Source: an uncultured Veillonellaceae bacterium
GTDB lineage: Bacteria; Bacillota; Negativicutes; Veillonellales; Dialisteraceae
Direction of reading: 5' to 3'
Length of the DNA: 46,774 nt
Assembly (NCBI GenBank): GCA_927353735.1
Contig: CAKMIA010000011.1
Span: 1-46,774 of the forward strand
Positions 8,185-15,912 of this stretch are shown here, in pieces. Every line of letters begins with the position of its first letter. Positions within the stretch are counted from its first letter, which is position 1. The position numbers and the translations under genes are program-made. A model generated the notes under the pieces. That model was not told the origin of the DNA. It did not search any database and saw nothing but the letters and a program-made list of their open reading frames with translations.

Positions 8185-8225
8185 TTTAATTGAGAATATT
8201 CGATATACTCCGCGGAAAACGCGCA

Positions 8226-8254
8226 CAAAAAACGCCCATGCTTTCGCATGAGCG
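8226..8254 (-). terminator. Terminator of the alarmone synthetase/two-component operon
   Basis: CGCCCATG (8233-8240) and CATGAGCG (8247-8254) form a stem with a CTTTCG loop; the minus-strand product continues into a T-rich run (TTTTTTGTG). It lies just after the histidine kinase stop and is back to back with the feo control region. Confidence 0.75.
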
Positions 8255-8265
8255 CTGTCTGTTGT

Positions 8266-9528
8266 TCAGGCGCCGAGCTCCACCTGGAAGGTGATGATCC
8301 CCTTCTCCCAGCGGACGGAGATCTTGCCCTTCATGAGCTTCGTCAGATCCTCCGCCATGGACAGGCCGATGCCGTAGCCCGCCTTGGCGCTGTTGTGCGA
8401 GGTATCGCCCCGGTAGAACCGTTCAAAGAAGCGGCTGTAATCGATGCGGCCGCCCTCCTTGTAATCATTGGACACGGCGAGCACCGCACCCTTCCCGTTT
8501 TTCCGCGTCGTCAGGGATACATGGATCAGCCCGCCGTCATCACAGTATTTCACCGCATTGTCCAGCAGGATGTTCACCAGCTCTCCGAAAAAGCGCATCT
8601 CCGCCTTTGCCGTGATGTCGTCCTCCGCGTCGGTCTCCATGATCTTGCCCGCGTCGGCCACCACCGGCCGGAAGGAGTCCGCGGCCGACCGGACGATGGA
8701 CGTCAGATTCACCTCGGTGAGCACCACATCCTGCGGCGAGGCTTCGCCCACCTTGGCCAGCGTGATGAGGTCATTGATGAGCTTCGACAGGCGGGCCACC
8801 TGCTTCAGGATGTTGTCCGTCCATTCATTCTGCCCGCTGATGAGCGCCAGCGCCTCCGTATTGGCGGAAATGATGGCAATGGGCGTTTTCAGCTCATGTC
8901 CCGCATTGGTGATGAACCGCTTCTGGTTTTCCATATTGCGGATGAAGGGCCGGAGCGCCCGCTTCGACAGGACCGACACGATGAGCACAAACACCGCCAC
9001 ACAGAGCGCCCCGAAGAGCGCCGAATATTTCAGGATGGTATTGATGACCGCCATATCCCGTGTGCAGTCCAGGATGACCACCATCGTGCCCTCCCGGGTA
9101 TCCGCCACGGTGTAGGCGTAGCTGGCCTTACCCTTTTTGAAAAAGCCCTCGGCCCGGCCGTGCGCGGCGGCTTCCACGGCAGTCTCCATGGCTTCCTTCG
9201 CATTGAACGCGGCGATCTGGTTGATATTGACCACCTTGGCAGAGCCCTCCTGATCGAAGAGAACGGAAAAATACCGCGTCTGGTAGGCAAATTCCGGCGT
9301 GTCATCGATCCAGCCCCCGTCAGAGAGCCACCCGTCCGAGGAGGGGCGGCGGCTGTCGCTCACCGTGCCCCCGTTATTGACGATATAGGAAATGACCGTG
9401 CGGATCTCATCGTGCACCAGAAAATAAATGGCGCCGTTGATGATGCCCAGCGCGGCGGCCACGATCAGGACGATCGCCGCCGTGGCGATGGCGATAAACT
9501 GCCGGTGCAGCCGGCGGATCATATTCAT
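8266..9528 (-). CDS. Sensor histidine kinase
   Basis: A 420-residue membrane kinase. One helix near the N-terminus (about 12-38) and a second near 165-187 enclose an extracytoplasmic sensor region of about 125 residues. The second helix leads almost directly to the HisKA domain without an obvious HAMP. The phospho-acceptor is His211 in NAGHELKTP. The ATPase domain shows an N box (NILLDNAVKYC) and a G box (GYGIGLSMAEDL). The ligand is unknown. The gene starts 13 bases after the regulator stop with an AGGAGGAGG site, so kinase and regulator are a cognate pair. It is the last gene of its operon. Confidence 0.9.
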   Translation of the reverse strand: MNMIRRLHRQFIAIATAAIVLIVAAALGIINGAIYFLVHDEIRTVISYIVNNGGTVSDSRRPSSDGWLSDGGWIDDTPEFAYQTRYFSVLFDQEGSAKVVNINQIAAFNAKEAMETAVEAAAHGRAEGFFKKGKASYAYTVADTREGTMVVILDCTRDMAVINTILKYSALFGALCVAVFVLIVSVLSKRALRPFIRNMENQKRFITNAGHELKTPIAIISANTEALALISGQNEWTDNILKQVARLSKLINDLITLAKVGEASPQDVVLTEVNLTSIVRSAADSFRPVVADAGKIMETDAEDDITAKAEMRFFGELVNILLDNAVKYCDDGGLIHVSLTTRKNGKGAVLAVSNDYKEGGRIDYSRFFERFYRGDTSHNSAKAGYGIGLSMAEDLTKLMKGKISVRWEKGIITFQVELGA

Positions 9529-9541
9529 GGGGCGCCTCCTC

Positions 9542-10216
9542 CTACCGCACGGCGGCGGTCATCGTAAAGGGTCCCTCCTCGCCGCCGGCGATCTCCGCGT
9601 CCCCGCGGACCGCCTCGATCTTTTCCCGGAGATAGGCCACGTACATCTGCACCGTTTCCACGTCCGCTACGGGCTCATCCTTCCACACATGGCGCAGGAT
9701 CTCCTCGCCGGTGAGGGCCTTGCCCGTATTCTGCATGAAATATTTCATGAGCTTCGCTTCCTTGCTGCTGAGGCGGATGGAGCTCTCGCAGGAGATCTCC
9801 TGCTCCTCCACGTCGAGCGTGACATGGCCCACGGAGAGCCGTCCCGGCGTGAAGGCCCCGGCACGGCGCGTCATGGACCGGATGCGCGCCAGCAGCTCGC
9901 CCATGGCAAAGGGCTTCGTGAGATAATCGTCCGCCCCGGCGTCGAGGCCGGTGATGCGGTCGTCCACCTCCGCCTTGGCCGTGAGGAGGATCACCGGTGT
10001 CACATCGCCGCTGCTGCGGATGCGCTTCAGTGCCTCCACCCCGTCCATGCGGGGCATCATCACGTCGAACACCATGCAGTCGTAGGCGCTTTCCTGCACC
10101 TTTTCCACCGCGGCGAGGCCGTCGGGCACCGTATCCACCTCGTAGCCGAAGTGGCGGAGCACCATGGCCAGCGCGTCGGACATGGCCTTTTCATCTTCTG
10201 CGATCAGTATTTTCAT
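9542..10216 (-). CDS. OmpR-family response regulator
   Basis: A 224-residue DNA-binding regulator. The receiver domain (1-120) has the acidic pocket AEDE, phospho-acceptor Asp51 in FDVMMPRMDG, Thr in LLTAKAE and Lys in LTKPFAMGE. The C-terminal winged helix (about 130-215) includes LSSKEAKLMKYF and VQMYVAYLREKI. The start is taken at ATG 10216 (MKILIAED), preceded by AAAGGAAAC; a longer reading frame exists but lacks a ribosome site. It lies between the alarmone synthetase and its kinase. Targets are unknown. Confidence 0.93.
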   Translation of the reverse strand: MKILIAEDEKAMSDALAMVLRHFGYEVDTVPDGLAAVEKVQESAYDCMVFDVMMPRMDGVEALKRIRSSGDVTPVILLTAKAEVDDRITGLDAGADDYLTKPFAMGELLARIRSMTRRAGAFTPGRLSVGHVTLDVEEQEISCESSIRLSSKEAKLMKYFMQNTGKALTGEEILRHVWKDEPVADVETVQMYVAYLREKIEAVRGDAEIAGGEEGPFTMTAAVR

Positions 10217-10251
10217 GGCGTTTCCTTTCTGTGTCATACCTGCCGGGCCCG

Positions 10252-10887
10252 TCAGGCCTTCTCCTGCCCGTTTTTCTTCGCGTGCTTCCGGATGAGATTG
10301 CGGATGGTCTGCATGGACAGGTCGCACGACGCCAGCTCGTCGGCGCAGCGCTTCAGCTCCCGCCCGATGAGCTCCGGATTGTCCACCTGATGCTTGTACC
10401 GCATATCGTGCTCCAGCGCCGCCCAGGAATCCATGGCGATGGTGCGGAGCTGCACCTCCACATAGAACCGGCCGGGATTCCGGCCCAGCGTGTCCTCATA
10501 GGGCGCTTCCGCCTCGAGGATCATGTGGTAGCTCCGGTAGCCGTTGGGCTTCACCTGCCGGATATAGTCCTTTTCCTCCACCACGGTGATGCCAGGGAGC
10601 GCCTTGATGTGCTCGATATTGTCGTAGATATCGCTCACGAAACGGCACACGATGCGGAAGCCCACCGCATCGCGCACGCCGCGGAGTGCCGACTCCGCCG
10701 TGAGCGGAAGACTGCGTCCCTGGAGCTTCGCCACCATGCTTTCCTCCGATTTCAGGCGGTACCGGAGATGCTCATAGAGCATTTCCCCTGTCGTTTCCTG
10801 CTCTGCCGCGCCGTATTCCTCGATCTGGCGGGCCGTATGGGCCATGACCGCCTCCAGTGCTTCCTTGTATTTGCCGTAAATATCCAT
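10252..10887 (-). CDS. Small alarmone (ppGpp) synthetase, RelQ/YjbM type
   Basis: A 211-residue protein consisting of a RelA/SpoT synthetase domain with no hydrolase, ACT or TGS domain, the layout of small alarmone synthetases. Conserved blocks are visible: GVRDAVGFRIVCRFVSDIYD, VKPNGYRSYHMILE and VEVQLRTIAMDSWAALEHD, all close to RelQ. It should make (p)ppGpp from ATP and GDP/GTP. The start is set at ATG 10887 (MDIYGKYK) with an AGAGGA site. It is the first gene of an operon with a response regulator 35 bases downstream. Confidence 0.93.
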   Translation of the reverse strand: MDIYGKYKEALEAVMAHTARQIEEYGAAEQETTGEMLYEHLRYRLKSEESMVAKLQGRSLPLTAESALRGVRDAVGFRIVCRFVSDIYDNIEHIKALPGITVVEEKDYIRQVKPNGYRSYHMILEAEAPYEDTLGRNPGRFYVEVQLRTIAMDSWAALEHDMRYKHQVDNPELIGRELKRCADELASCDLSMQTIRNLIRKHAKKNGQEKA

Positions 10888-10931
10888 AGCCGTTCCTCTG
10901 GGTGTGTACACAATATTAATAATATTTTCTT

Positions 10932-10940
10932 ATTATAGCA
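10932..10940 (-). promoter_or_regulatory. Extended -10 promoter of the alarmone synthetase operon
   Basis: Minus-strand TGC followed by TATAAT (10932-10937) lies about 45 bases before the start codon. No good -35 hexamer is visible, so recognition would rest on the extended -10. Confidence 0.55.
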
Positions 10941-10958
10941 CATCAGGACGTCCCGGTC

Positions 10959-11879
10959 TCACAGGCCGGCCCGCTCCAGCGTCTGCCGGAACGACGCCGG
11001 ATAGTCCGGCATGGCCCCGCTCCGGGTGCACACGAAAGACGCCGCAGCGGCCGCGAAGGCATGGGCCTCTCCCAGCGGCAGGTCCCGGGCCAGCGCCGCC
11101 ATGAAGGCCCCTGTGAAAGCATCGCCGGCCCCTACGGTATCCGCCACCTCCACCGGCAGCGTGGGCCGCACCGACTTCTCCCCATCCAGAAAGACCGTGC
11201 TCCGCACCGCGCCCTCCGTATAGATGAAGCACCGGGCGCCCCGCAGCCGGAGATACCGGAAATACGCCTCCGGCGACGGCTCCGCGATACCCGCGAAGCG
11301 GCACAGCACCGGCAGCTCGTCCTCATTGCACTTCACCGCGTCCGCCATGGCCAGCGATTCCTCCACCAGCTCCGGCGTGTAGAAGGTCCCGCGGAGATTC
11401 ACGTCATACACCCGGAAGCTCCCCGCCGGCATGGCCTGAAGAAACCGCGCCGCCGTAGCCCGGGTCACCGCGCCGTACCGGGCAAGCGTGCCGAAGCAGC
11501 ACACCGCCGTACGCGCCGCCGCCCTGGCCGTGCGTTCCGTCCAGGGGAGCGCCTCGTAGGCCGGGTCCGCCGCGAAGCGGTACGACGGGACCCCTCCGGC
11601 GTCGAGGGACACGTCCACATGGCCCGTTCCCTGCGGCACCGTGAAGAGCTCCGCCGGCAGCTCCTTTTCCGCCAGCAGGGCTGCGGCCTCCCGGCCGAGC
11701 TCATCGTCTCCCACGGCGCTCACTACCAGCGCCCGGCCGCCCAGCGCATGGACCGTCCAGGCGAAATTGGCCGGCGCACCGCCCAGACGGGGCCCCTCCG
11801 GCAGCATATCAAACAGCACCTCTCCCAGTCCGGTGAAAAGCGCCCCGTCCTGTTTCCACAATTCCTTTGTCCGTTCCAT
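10959..11879 (-). CDS. PfkB-family carbohydrate kinase (fructokinase-like)
   Basis: A 306-residue ribokinase-fold kinase. The N-terminal substrate loop LGGAPANFAWTVHALGG and the C-terminal catalytic motif DTVGAGDAFTGAF (with the base Asp) are both intact, as is the NEDEL segment. The early GEVLFDMLPEG is typical of fructokinases of this family, so fructose is the best guess; other sugars or nucleosides are possible. The ATG overlaps the truA stop as TGATG, so it is translated by coupling. It is the last gene of a panE-truA-pfkB operon. Confidence 0.87.
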   Translation of the reverse strand: MERTKELWKQDGALFTGLGEVLFDMLPEGPRLGGAPANFAWTVHALGGRALVVSAVGDDELGREAAALLAEKELPAELFTVPQGTGHVDVSLDAGGVPSYRFAADPAYEALPWTERTARAAARTAVCCFGTLARYGAVTRATAARFLQAMPAGSFRVYDVNLRGTFYTPELVEESLAMADAVKCNEDELPVLCRFAGIAEPSPEAYFRYLRLRGARCFIYTEGAVRSTVFLDGEKSVRPTLPVEVADTVGAGDAFTGAFMAALARDLPLGEAHAFAAAAASFVCTRSGAMPDYPASFRQTLERAGL

Positions 11880-12631
11880 CACAGCGTCTGCTCCCCGTCA
11901 TAGAAGACCCGCAGCAGGATCAGTCCTTGCGCCGGCGCGGTGAATCCCGCCGCCTGCCGGTCCCGGGCCTCCAGAATGCGCGGCATATCCTCCGCCGTCC
12001 GTTTTCCCTCGCCCACCTCGACGAGCGTCCCCGTGAGGATGCGCACCATATTCTGCAGGAAGCCGTCGCCCGTATAGTCGATGGCGAGTTCCCCGTCCTT
12101 CTCGTGCAGTTCAATGGACGAGATCGTGCGCACCGCCGTTTTTTTCATCTTTTTATTGCCGCAGAAGCTGGTGAAATCATGCATCCCCGTAAGGAGCGCC
12201 GCGGCCCGCTTCATAGCCGCTGTATCGAGAGGCTTCCCGTACTGCCAGACAAAGCGCCGTTCAAAGACCTTTTTCTCCGTGCCCGTGCGGATGCGGTAGC
12301 GGTACGTCTTGGCCGCCGCGCTGAACCGGCTGTGGAAGCGCTCATCCGCCTCCGCCAGTCCGGAGATACCGATATCATCGGGCAGCGCCTCATTCAGCGC
12401 CGTCTCCAGTGCGCGTACCTCCCGGGGCGCCGCCAGATGGAAATTGGCGGTCTGTCCCGCCGCATGAACGCCCGCATCGGTACGGCCCGCGCCGATCACC
12501 TGCACGGTCTCGCCCGTCACGGCCCGGACCGCGGCCTCCAGCCGGCCCTGTATGGTCTCCGCCGTGCGGGTCTGCCGCTGCCAGCCCTCATAACGGGTGC
12601 CGTCGTACTGCACCGTCATCCGGTAATTCAC
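11879..12631 (-). CDS. truA: tRNA pseudouridine(38-40) synthase
   Basis: A 250-residue TruA that modifies uridines 38-40 of the tRNA anticodon arm. The catalytic Asp is Asp52 in GAGRTDAGVHA. Other family signs are YDGTRYEGWQRQ at the start, the FHSRFSAAAKTYRY block, and DFTSFCG in the C-terminal half. Length is normal. It overlaps the upstream reductase by 4 bases (ATGA) and the downstream kinase by TGATG, so three unrelated functions are read as one message. Confidence 0.95.
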   Translation of the reverse strand: MNYRMTVQYDGTRYEGWQRQTRTAETIQGRLEAAVRAVTGETVQVIGAGRTDAGVHAAGQTANFHLAAPREVRALETALNEALPDDIGISGLAEADERFHSRFSAAAKTYRYRIRTGTEKKVFERRFVWQYGKPLDTAAMKRAAALLTGMHDFTSFCGNKKMKKTAVRTISSIELHEKDGELAIDYTGDGFLQNMVRILTGTLVEVGEGKRTAEDMPRILEARDRQAAGFTAPAQGLILLRVFYDGEQTL

Positions 12632-13545
12632 GGCTGCGCCTCTTCCATCTTCCGGATCAGCCGGTACAGCAGATCATTCACCGGCGTCGCCACGCCGTGC
12701 GCCCGGCCGAGCTCCCGGATGGTCCCTGCGAAAAGAGCCAGCTCCGTCTTCCGGCCGGCGAGCAGATCCTGCCGCATGGAGGGCATGCCCTCGTCGGCGA
12801 ACTGCTGCGTCAGCCCGAGCCAGTAGAAAATATCCTCCTCCGTGAGCGCGATGCCCATGGCATTGGCCACGTCCTTCGTCTCCCGCATGGCCGCCACCAT
12901 CACGTCCTGCGCCTCGCCGGGATGCTTCACGCCGCCGTAGCCCGTCTCATACACCGCCGTGGTCTGATTGATGCCCACATTCATCATGAGCTTCCGCCAC
13001 AGCCGGAGCGGCATATCCTCCGCCAGCTCGTAGGCGATGCCCGCCCGGTCCATGAAATCCGCCGCAGCCGCCGCGATGGCCTCCTGCCCCGCCTGCCGCG
13101 GGCCAAACCAGAGATTGCCCGTGTGGGAGAAACGGGTGTCATTGCCGAGGCGCGTGGCGTCCATCCCCTGCGCCGTGCAGAGGAGCACGTTGTCTCCGCC
13201 GAAGCGCTGTGCCAGCAGGTCCTCGCTGGTGACGCCGTTCATCACCGACAGAAGGACCGTATGGCCGTCGATGAGAGGCGCCGCCTCCTCCATGGCCTTC
13301 TCCAGCCCGCCGAACTTCACCGCAAAGATCACCAGATCCACCGGCTCCTCCGGCTCCGTGCCGTCAAAATACACAAAGGGGCAGGCCTCTCCATTGGCGA
13401 GCACGCCCTCCGCGCGGTACCGCGCTGCCCGCGCCGGGTCCGTGATGATCCTCAGCGCGTCCCAGCCGAGCGCCGTGCCGATCTGCCAGCCGTACATCGT
13501 GCCCAGCGCCCCTGCGCCGGCCACCGCTGCTTTTCTGATTTCCAT
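12628..13545 (-). CDS. Ketopantoate reductase-family protein (ApbA/PanE)
   Basis: A 305-residue NADPH-dependent 2-ketoacid reductase of the ApbA/PanE family. The Rossmann motif GAGALGTMYG lies at the N-terminus, FAVKFGGLEKAM gives the conserved Lys region, and KLMMNVGINQTTAV starts the C-terminal helical domain. True PanE makes pantoate for coenzyme A, but this family has many relatives and no other pantothenate genes are here. The start is ATG 13545 (MEIRKAAV) behind GGAGG; the longer frame has no ribosome site. It leads the operon with truA. Confidence 0.8.
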   Translation of the reverse strand: MEIRKAAVAGAGALGTMYGWQIGTALGWDALRIITDPARAARYRAEGVLANGEACPFVYFDGTEPEEPVDLVIFAVKFGGLEKAMEEAAPLIDGHTVLLSVMNGVTSEDLLAQRFGGDNVLLCTAQGMDATRLGNDTRFSHTGNLWFGPRQAGQEAIAAAAADFMDRAGIAYELAEDMPLRLWRKLMMNVGINQTTAVYETGYGGVKHPGEAQDVMVAAMRETKDVANAMGIALTEEDIFYWLGLTQQFADEGMPSMRQDLLAGRKTELALFAGTIRELGRAHGVATPVNDLLYRLIRKMEEAQP

Positions 13546-13590
13546 AATGCCTCCATTCCGCGGCCTCCCGCCGCTTCCCGTTTTCGTTCC

Positions 13591-13599
13591 ATTGTAGCA
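13591..13599 (-). promoter_or_regulatory. Extended -10 promoter of panE-truA-pfkB
   Basis: Minus-strand TGC plus TACAAT (13591-13596), about 45 bases ahead of the reductase start. No convincing -35 is seen. Confidence 0.45.
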
Positions 13600-13654
13600 C
13601 ACCGCCCCCGCCTTTTCCCGCAGAATGCCGGCCGCGCCGCCCAAAACAGCGGGA

Positions 13655-13677
13655 AGCCCGCTCCGGCGGGCTTTTTT
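13655..13677 (+). terminator. Plus-strand terminator-like hairpin between divergent genes
   Basis: AGCCCGC (13655-13661) pairs with GCGGGCT (13666-13672) around a TCCG loop and is followed by T6. It points rightward, yet no plus-strand gene lies upstream of it, as the reductase is read leftward from 13545. Confidence 0.6.
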
Positions 13678-13742
13678 CGTGAAAAGTTTCATCTTTTTTA
13701 TCGTTTTTGCAAGGGAAGCTTTTTTGTGGCGGCCGGGTCGTA

Positions 13743-13751
13743 TGTTATAAT
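13743..13751 (+). promoter_or_regulatory. Extended -10 promoter of the exported protein/M18 genes
   Basis: TGT plus a consensus TATAAT (13746-13751). The best -35 is a weak TTGTGG (13724-13729). It lies about 60 bases before the start codon at 13811. Confidence 0.6.
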
Positions 13752-13810
13752 ATTAATATCATATGTAAAGGAGAAGTACCTTCGTATTTCCCGGAAAGAG
13801 AGTGAAAGTT

Positions 13811-14194
13811 ATGAAGAAAACCATCATTGCCCTGGGCCTGGCTGCGGCTGCCCTGTGCTCTACCATGACTGTCTCTGCGGAACGGCTCTGGCAGTACAAC
13901 GACGCCCTCACCATCGACGTGGGCGAAGCGGACCTGAAGGTGGACAAGAACGGCCATCAGATCCTCATCTTCACCGGCGTGGAAAAGATCGCGGACGGCA
14001 CGAATACCATCACCTATGTGTACGACCTGACGGCACGCACCATCCAGATCAAGGAATTCGAGCAGGAGACCCCGAAGATCCATTACACCACGTCCTTCAA
14101 TCCCGCTCCCATCGATTCCCCGAACCCGGTCATTCAGGAACGGGCCGCCATGGCGCAGCAGGTGTATGAAATGGTGATGGAGAAAAAGAAATAA
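13811..14194 (+). CDS. Small exported protein, unknown function
   Basis: A 127-residue protein with a clear signal peptide (1-23, MKKTIIALGL ... TVSA) and a mature part of about 104 residues that is likely beta-rich (ALTIDVGEADLKVDKNGHQ, ITYVYDLTARTIQIKEFE), ending in a charged helix. No cysteines in the mature part, no lipobox and no membrane helix, so it is probably periplasmic. The start is ATG 13811; an in-frame GTG at 13802 sits on top of the AGAGAG ribosome site. It is 3 bases ahead of the aminopeptidase gene and surely co-transcribed. I do not recognise a named family. Confidence 0.8.
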   Translation: MKKTIIALGLAAAALCSTMTVSAERLWQYNDALTIDVGEADLKVDKNGHQILIFTGVEKIADGTNTITYVYDLTARTIQIKEFEQETPKIHYTTSFNPAPIDSPNPVIQERAAMAQQVYEMVMEKKK

Positions 14195-14197
14195 TCC

Positions 14198-15481
14198 ATG
14201 GCTGAGAACGAAACCGTATTTGAGGAGATCTCCCGCGATCTCCTCCATTTTATAAGCAAGAGTCCGTCTCCCTTCCACGCGGCGCGGGGCATCAAGGCCG
14301 CTTTCGTCTACGACCGGGCCATCGAGCTCCGGGAGGAGGATGACTGGGAGATCGAACCGGGCCACAAGTATGTGGTCACCCGGAACGGGTCCGCTGTGAT
14401 CGCCTTCACCATTCCCGAGGGCGCGGTGCGTGATTTCCGCATCATCGCCGCCCACAGCGATTTCCCCACGTTCCGCATCAAGGAAAATCCGGAGATCTGC
14501 GACGGCCCGTACGTGCGCCTCAATGTGGAGCAGTACGGCGGCATGATCATGAGCACGTGGATGGACCGGCCGCTCACGGTGGCGGGGCGTGTCATCGTGA
14601 AGGAGAACGGCCATCTGGTGCCGAAGCTCATCGCCGCCGGCCGGCCGCTGCTGGTCATCCCGTCGCTGGCCATCCACATGAACCGCGAGGTGAATCAGGG
14701 CTATGCGTGGAACGTGCAGAAGGATCTGCTCCCGCTGTACGGCATGAAGGACGGCCCGATCTCCTTCATGGATGTCATCACGGCGGAAGCGAAGTGCAAG
14801 AAGGAAGATATCTACGGCCACGACCTGTCTCTGGTCTCTCTCGTGCCGGGCACGATCTGGGGCACGGACAATTCCTTCGTGTCCTCCCCGCGGCTGGATG
14901 ATCTCCAGTGCGCCTTCGCGGCGTTCCGGGGCTACACCATGGGGAAGAAGGAAAAACATATCTCCGTCTTTGCCCTATTCGACAATGAGGAAGTGGGCAG
15001 CGGCACCCGTCAGGGCGCAGGCTCGACCTTCCTGGCGGATACGCTGGTCCGCCTCACGGCGGCGCTCCATATCCCGCAGGAAAAGCTTCTGGCCATGCTG
15101 TCCCGGAGCTTCATGATCTCCGCGGACAACGCCCATGCAGTGCATCCGAACTATGCGTCCGAGTCCGATCCGGTGAACCGTCCGGTGCTGAACGGCGGCA
15201 TCGTCATCAAGTTCAACGCGCAGCAGAAGTACTGCACGGACGGCTGGACGGCGGCTTTCTTCCGCAATCTCTGCGAGGAGGCCGATGTGCCCGTTCAGGT
15301 CTTCACGAACCGTTCGGACCGCCTCGGCGGCTCCACGCTGGGCAATATTTCCATCACCAAGGTGGCCGTGCCCACGGTGGATATCGGCCTGCCCCAACTG
15401 GCCATGCATTCCTCCTACGAGACGGCGGGCGTGCTGGACACGGCGTATCTCGTGACCGCAGCAGCCAGATTCTTCGAATAA
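14198..15481 (+). CDS. M18-family aminopeptidase (aspartyl aminopeptidase type)
   Basis: A 427-residue dinuclear zinc exopeptidase. Expected metal ligands can be located: His in IIAAHSDFP, the bridging Asp in SSPRLDDL, the Glu pair in FDNEEVGSGT, Asp in SADNAHAVHP and His in QLAMHSSYE. Length and motif order fit M18. Such enzymes remove N-terminal residues (often acidic ones) from peptides in the cytoplasm, consistent with an amino-acid-fermenting anaerobe. No signal peptide. It directly follows the small exported protein and ends at a large bidirectional terminator. Confidence 0.94.
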   Translation: MAENETVFEEISRDLLHFISKSPSPFHAARGIKAAFVYDRAIELREEDDWEIEPGHKYVVTRNGSAVIAFTIPEGAVRDFRIIAAHSDFPTFRIKENPEICDGPYVRLNVEQYGGMIMSTWMDRPLTVAGRVIVKENGHLVPKLIAAGRPLLVIPSLAIHMNREVNQGYAWNVQKDLLPLYGMKDGPISFMDVITAEAKCKKEDIYGHDLSLVSLVPGTIWGTDNSFVSSPRLDDLQCAFAAFRGYTMGKKEKHISVFALFDNEEVGSGTRQGAGSTFLADTLVRLTAALHIPQEKLLAMLSRSFMISADNAHAVHPNYASESDPVNRPVLNGGIVIKFNAQQKYCTDGWTAAFFRNLCEEADVPVQVFTNRSDRLGGSTLGNISITKVAVPTVDIGLPQLAMHSSYETAGVLDTAYLVTAAARFFE

Positions 15482-15526
15482 GCGCAATAAAAAAGCAGGA
15501 CTTCAGGTCCTGCTTTTTTATTGCGC
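15482..15526. terminator. Bidirectional terminator with 20-bp perfect arms
   Basis: Arms 15482-15501 and 15507-15526 are exact reverse complements around a TTCAG loop. The core AGCAGGAC stem is flanked by A6 on the left and T6 on the right, so it can end both the aminopeptidase and the convergent P-II transcript. Confidence 0.95.
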
Positions 15527-15532
15527 CCTCAC

Positions 15533-15901
15533 TCAGGGCTGATTGTCGATGACCGCATCGCCGCCCATTTCGCCGGTACGGATCTTCACGGCCGTGACCA
15601 GCTCGGAGACGAAGATCTTGCCGTCCCCTACGCGGCCGGAGTTGCATACCTCGCGGATGGTGTCGATCAGTTTCTGGAGCGGCGTCTCGAAAATGACGAT
15701 CTCCACTTTGACCTTCGGCATCAGATTGATGGGAATGACCTTGCCGCGGAAGATTTCCTTCTGTCCGCGGGTCAGCCCGCAGCCGTACACATCGGAGACG
15801 GTCATCCCCGTAACGCCGATGGTATAGAGCTTGTCTTTCAGCTCGTCCAGCTTCTCCGGACGAATGACGGCTTCCACTTTGTAGATTTTCCGTGTTTCCA
15901 T
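15533..15901 (-). CDS. P-II nitrogen regulatory protein (GlnB/GlnK family)
   Basis: A 122-residue trimeric signalling protein that senses ATP/ADP and 2-oxoglutarate. The fold marks are intact: IRPEKLDELKDKL, GVTGMTVSDV and the B-loop GRVGDGKIFV. The T-loop (about 42-61) reads LTRGQKEIFRGKVIPINLM. Aligned to E. coli GlnB, Tyr46 is Phe51 and the uridylylation site Tyr51 is Ile56, so control by uridylylation is not expected. It follows amt by 11 bases with an AGGAGG site, so it is best seen as the GlnK-like partner that gates the ammonium channel. Confidence 0.93.
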   Translation of the reverse strand: METRKIYKVEAVIRPEKLDELKDKLYTIGVTGMTVSDVYGCGLTRGQKEIFRGKVIPINLMPKVKVEIVIFETPLQKLIDTIREVCNSGRVGDGKIFVSELVTAVKIRTGEMGGDAVIDNQP

Positions 15902-15912
15902 GAGAGGCCTCC

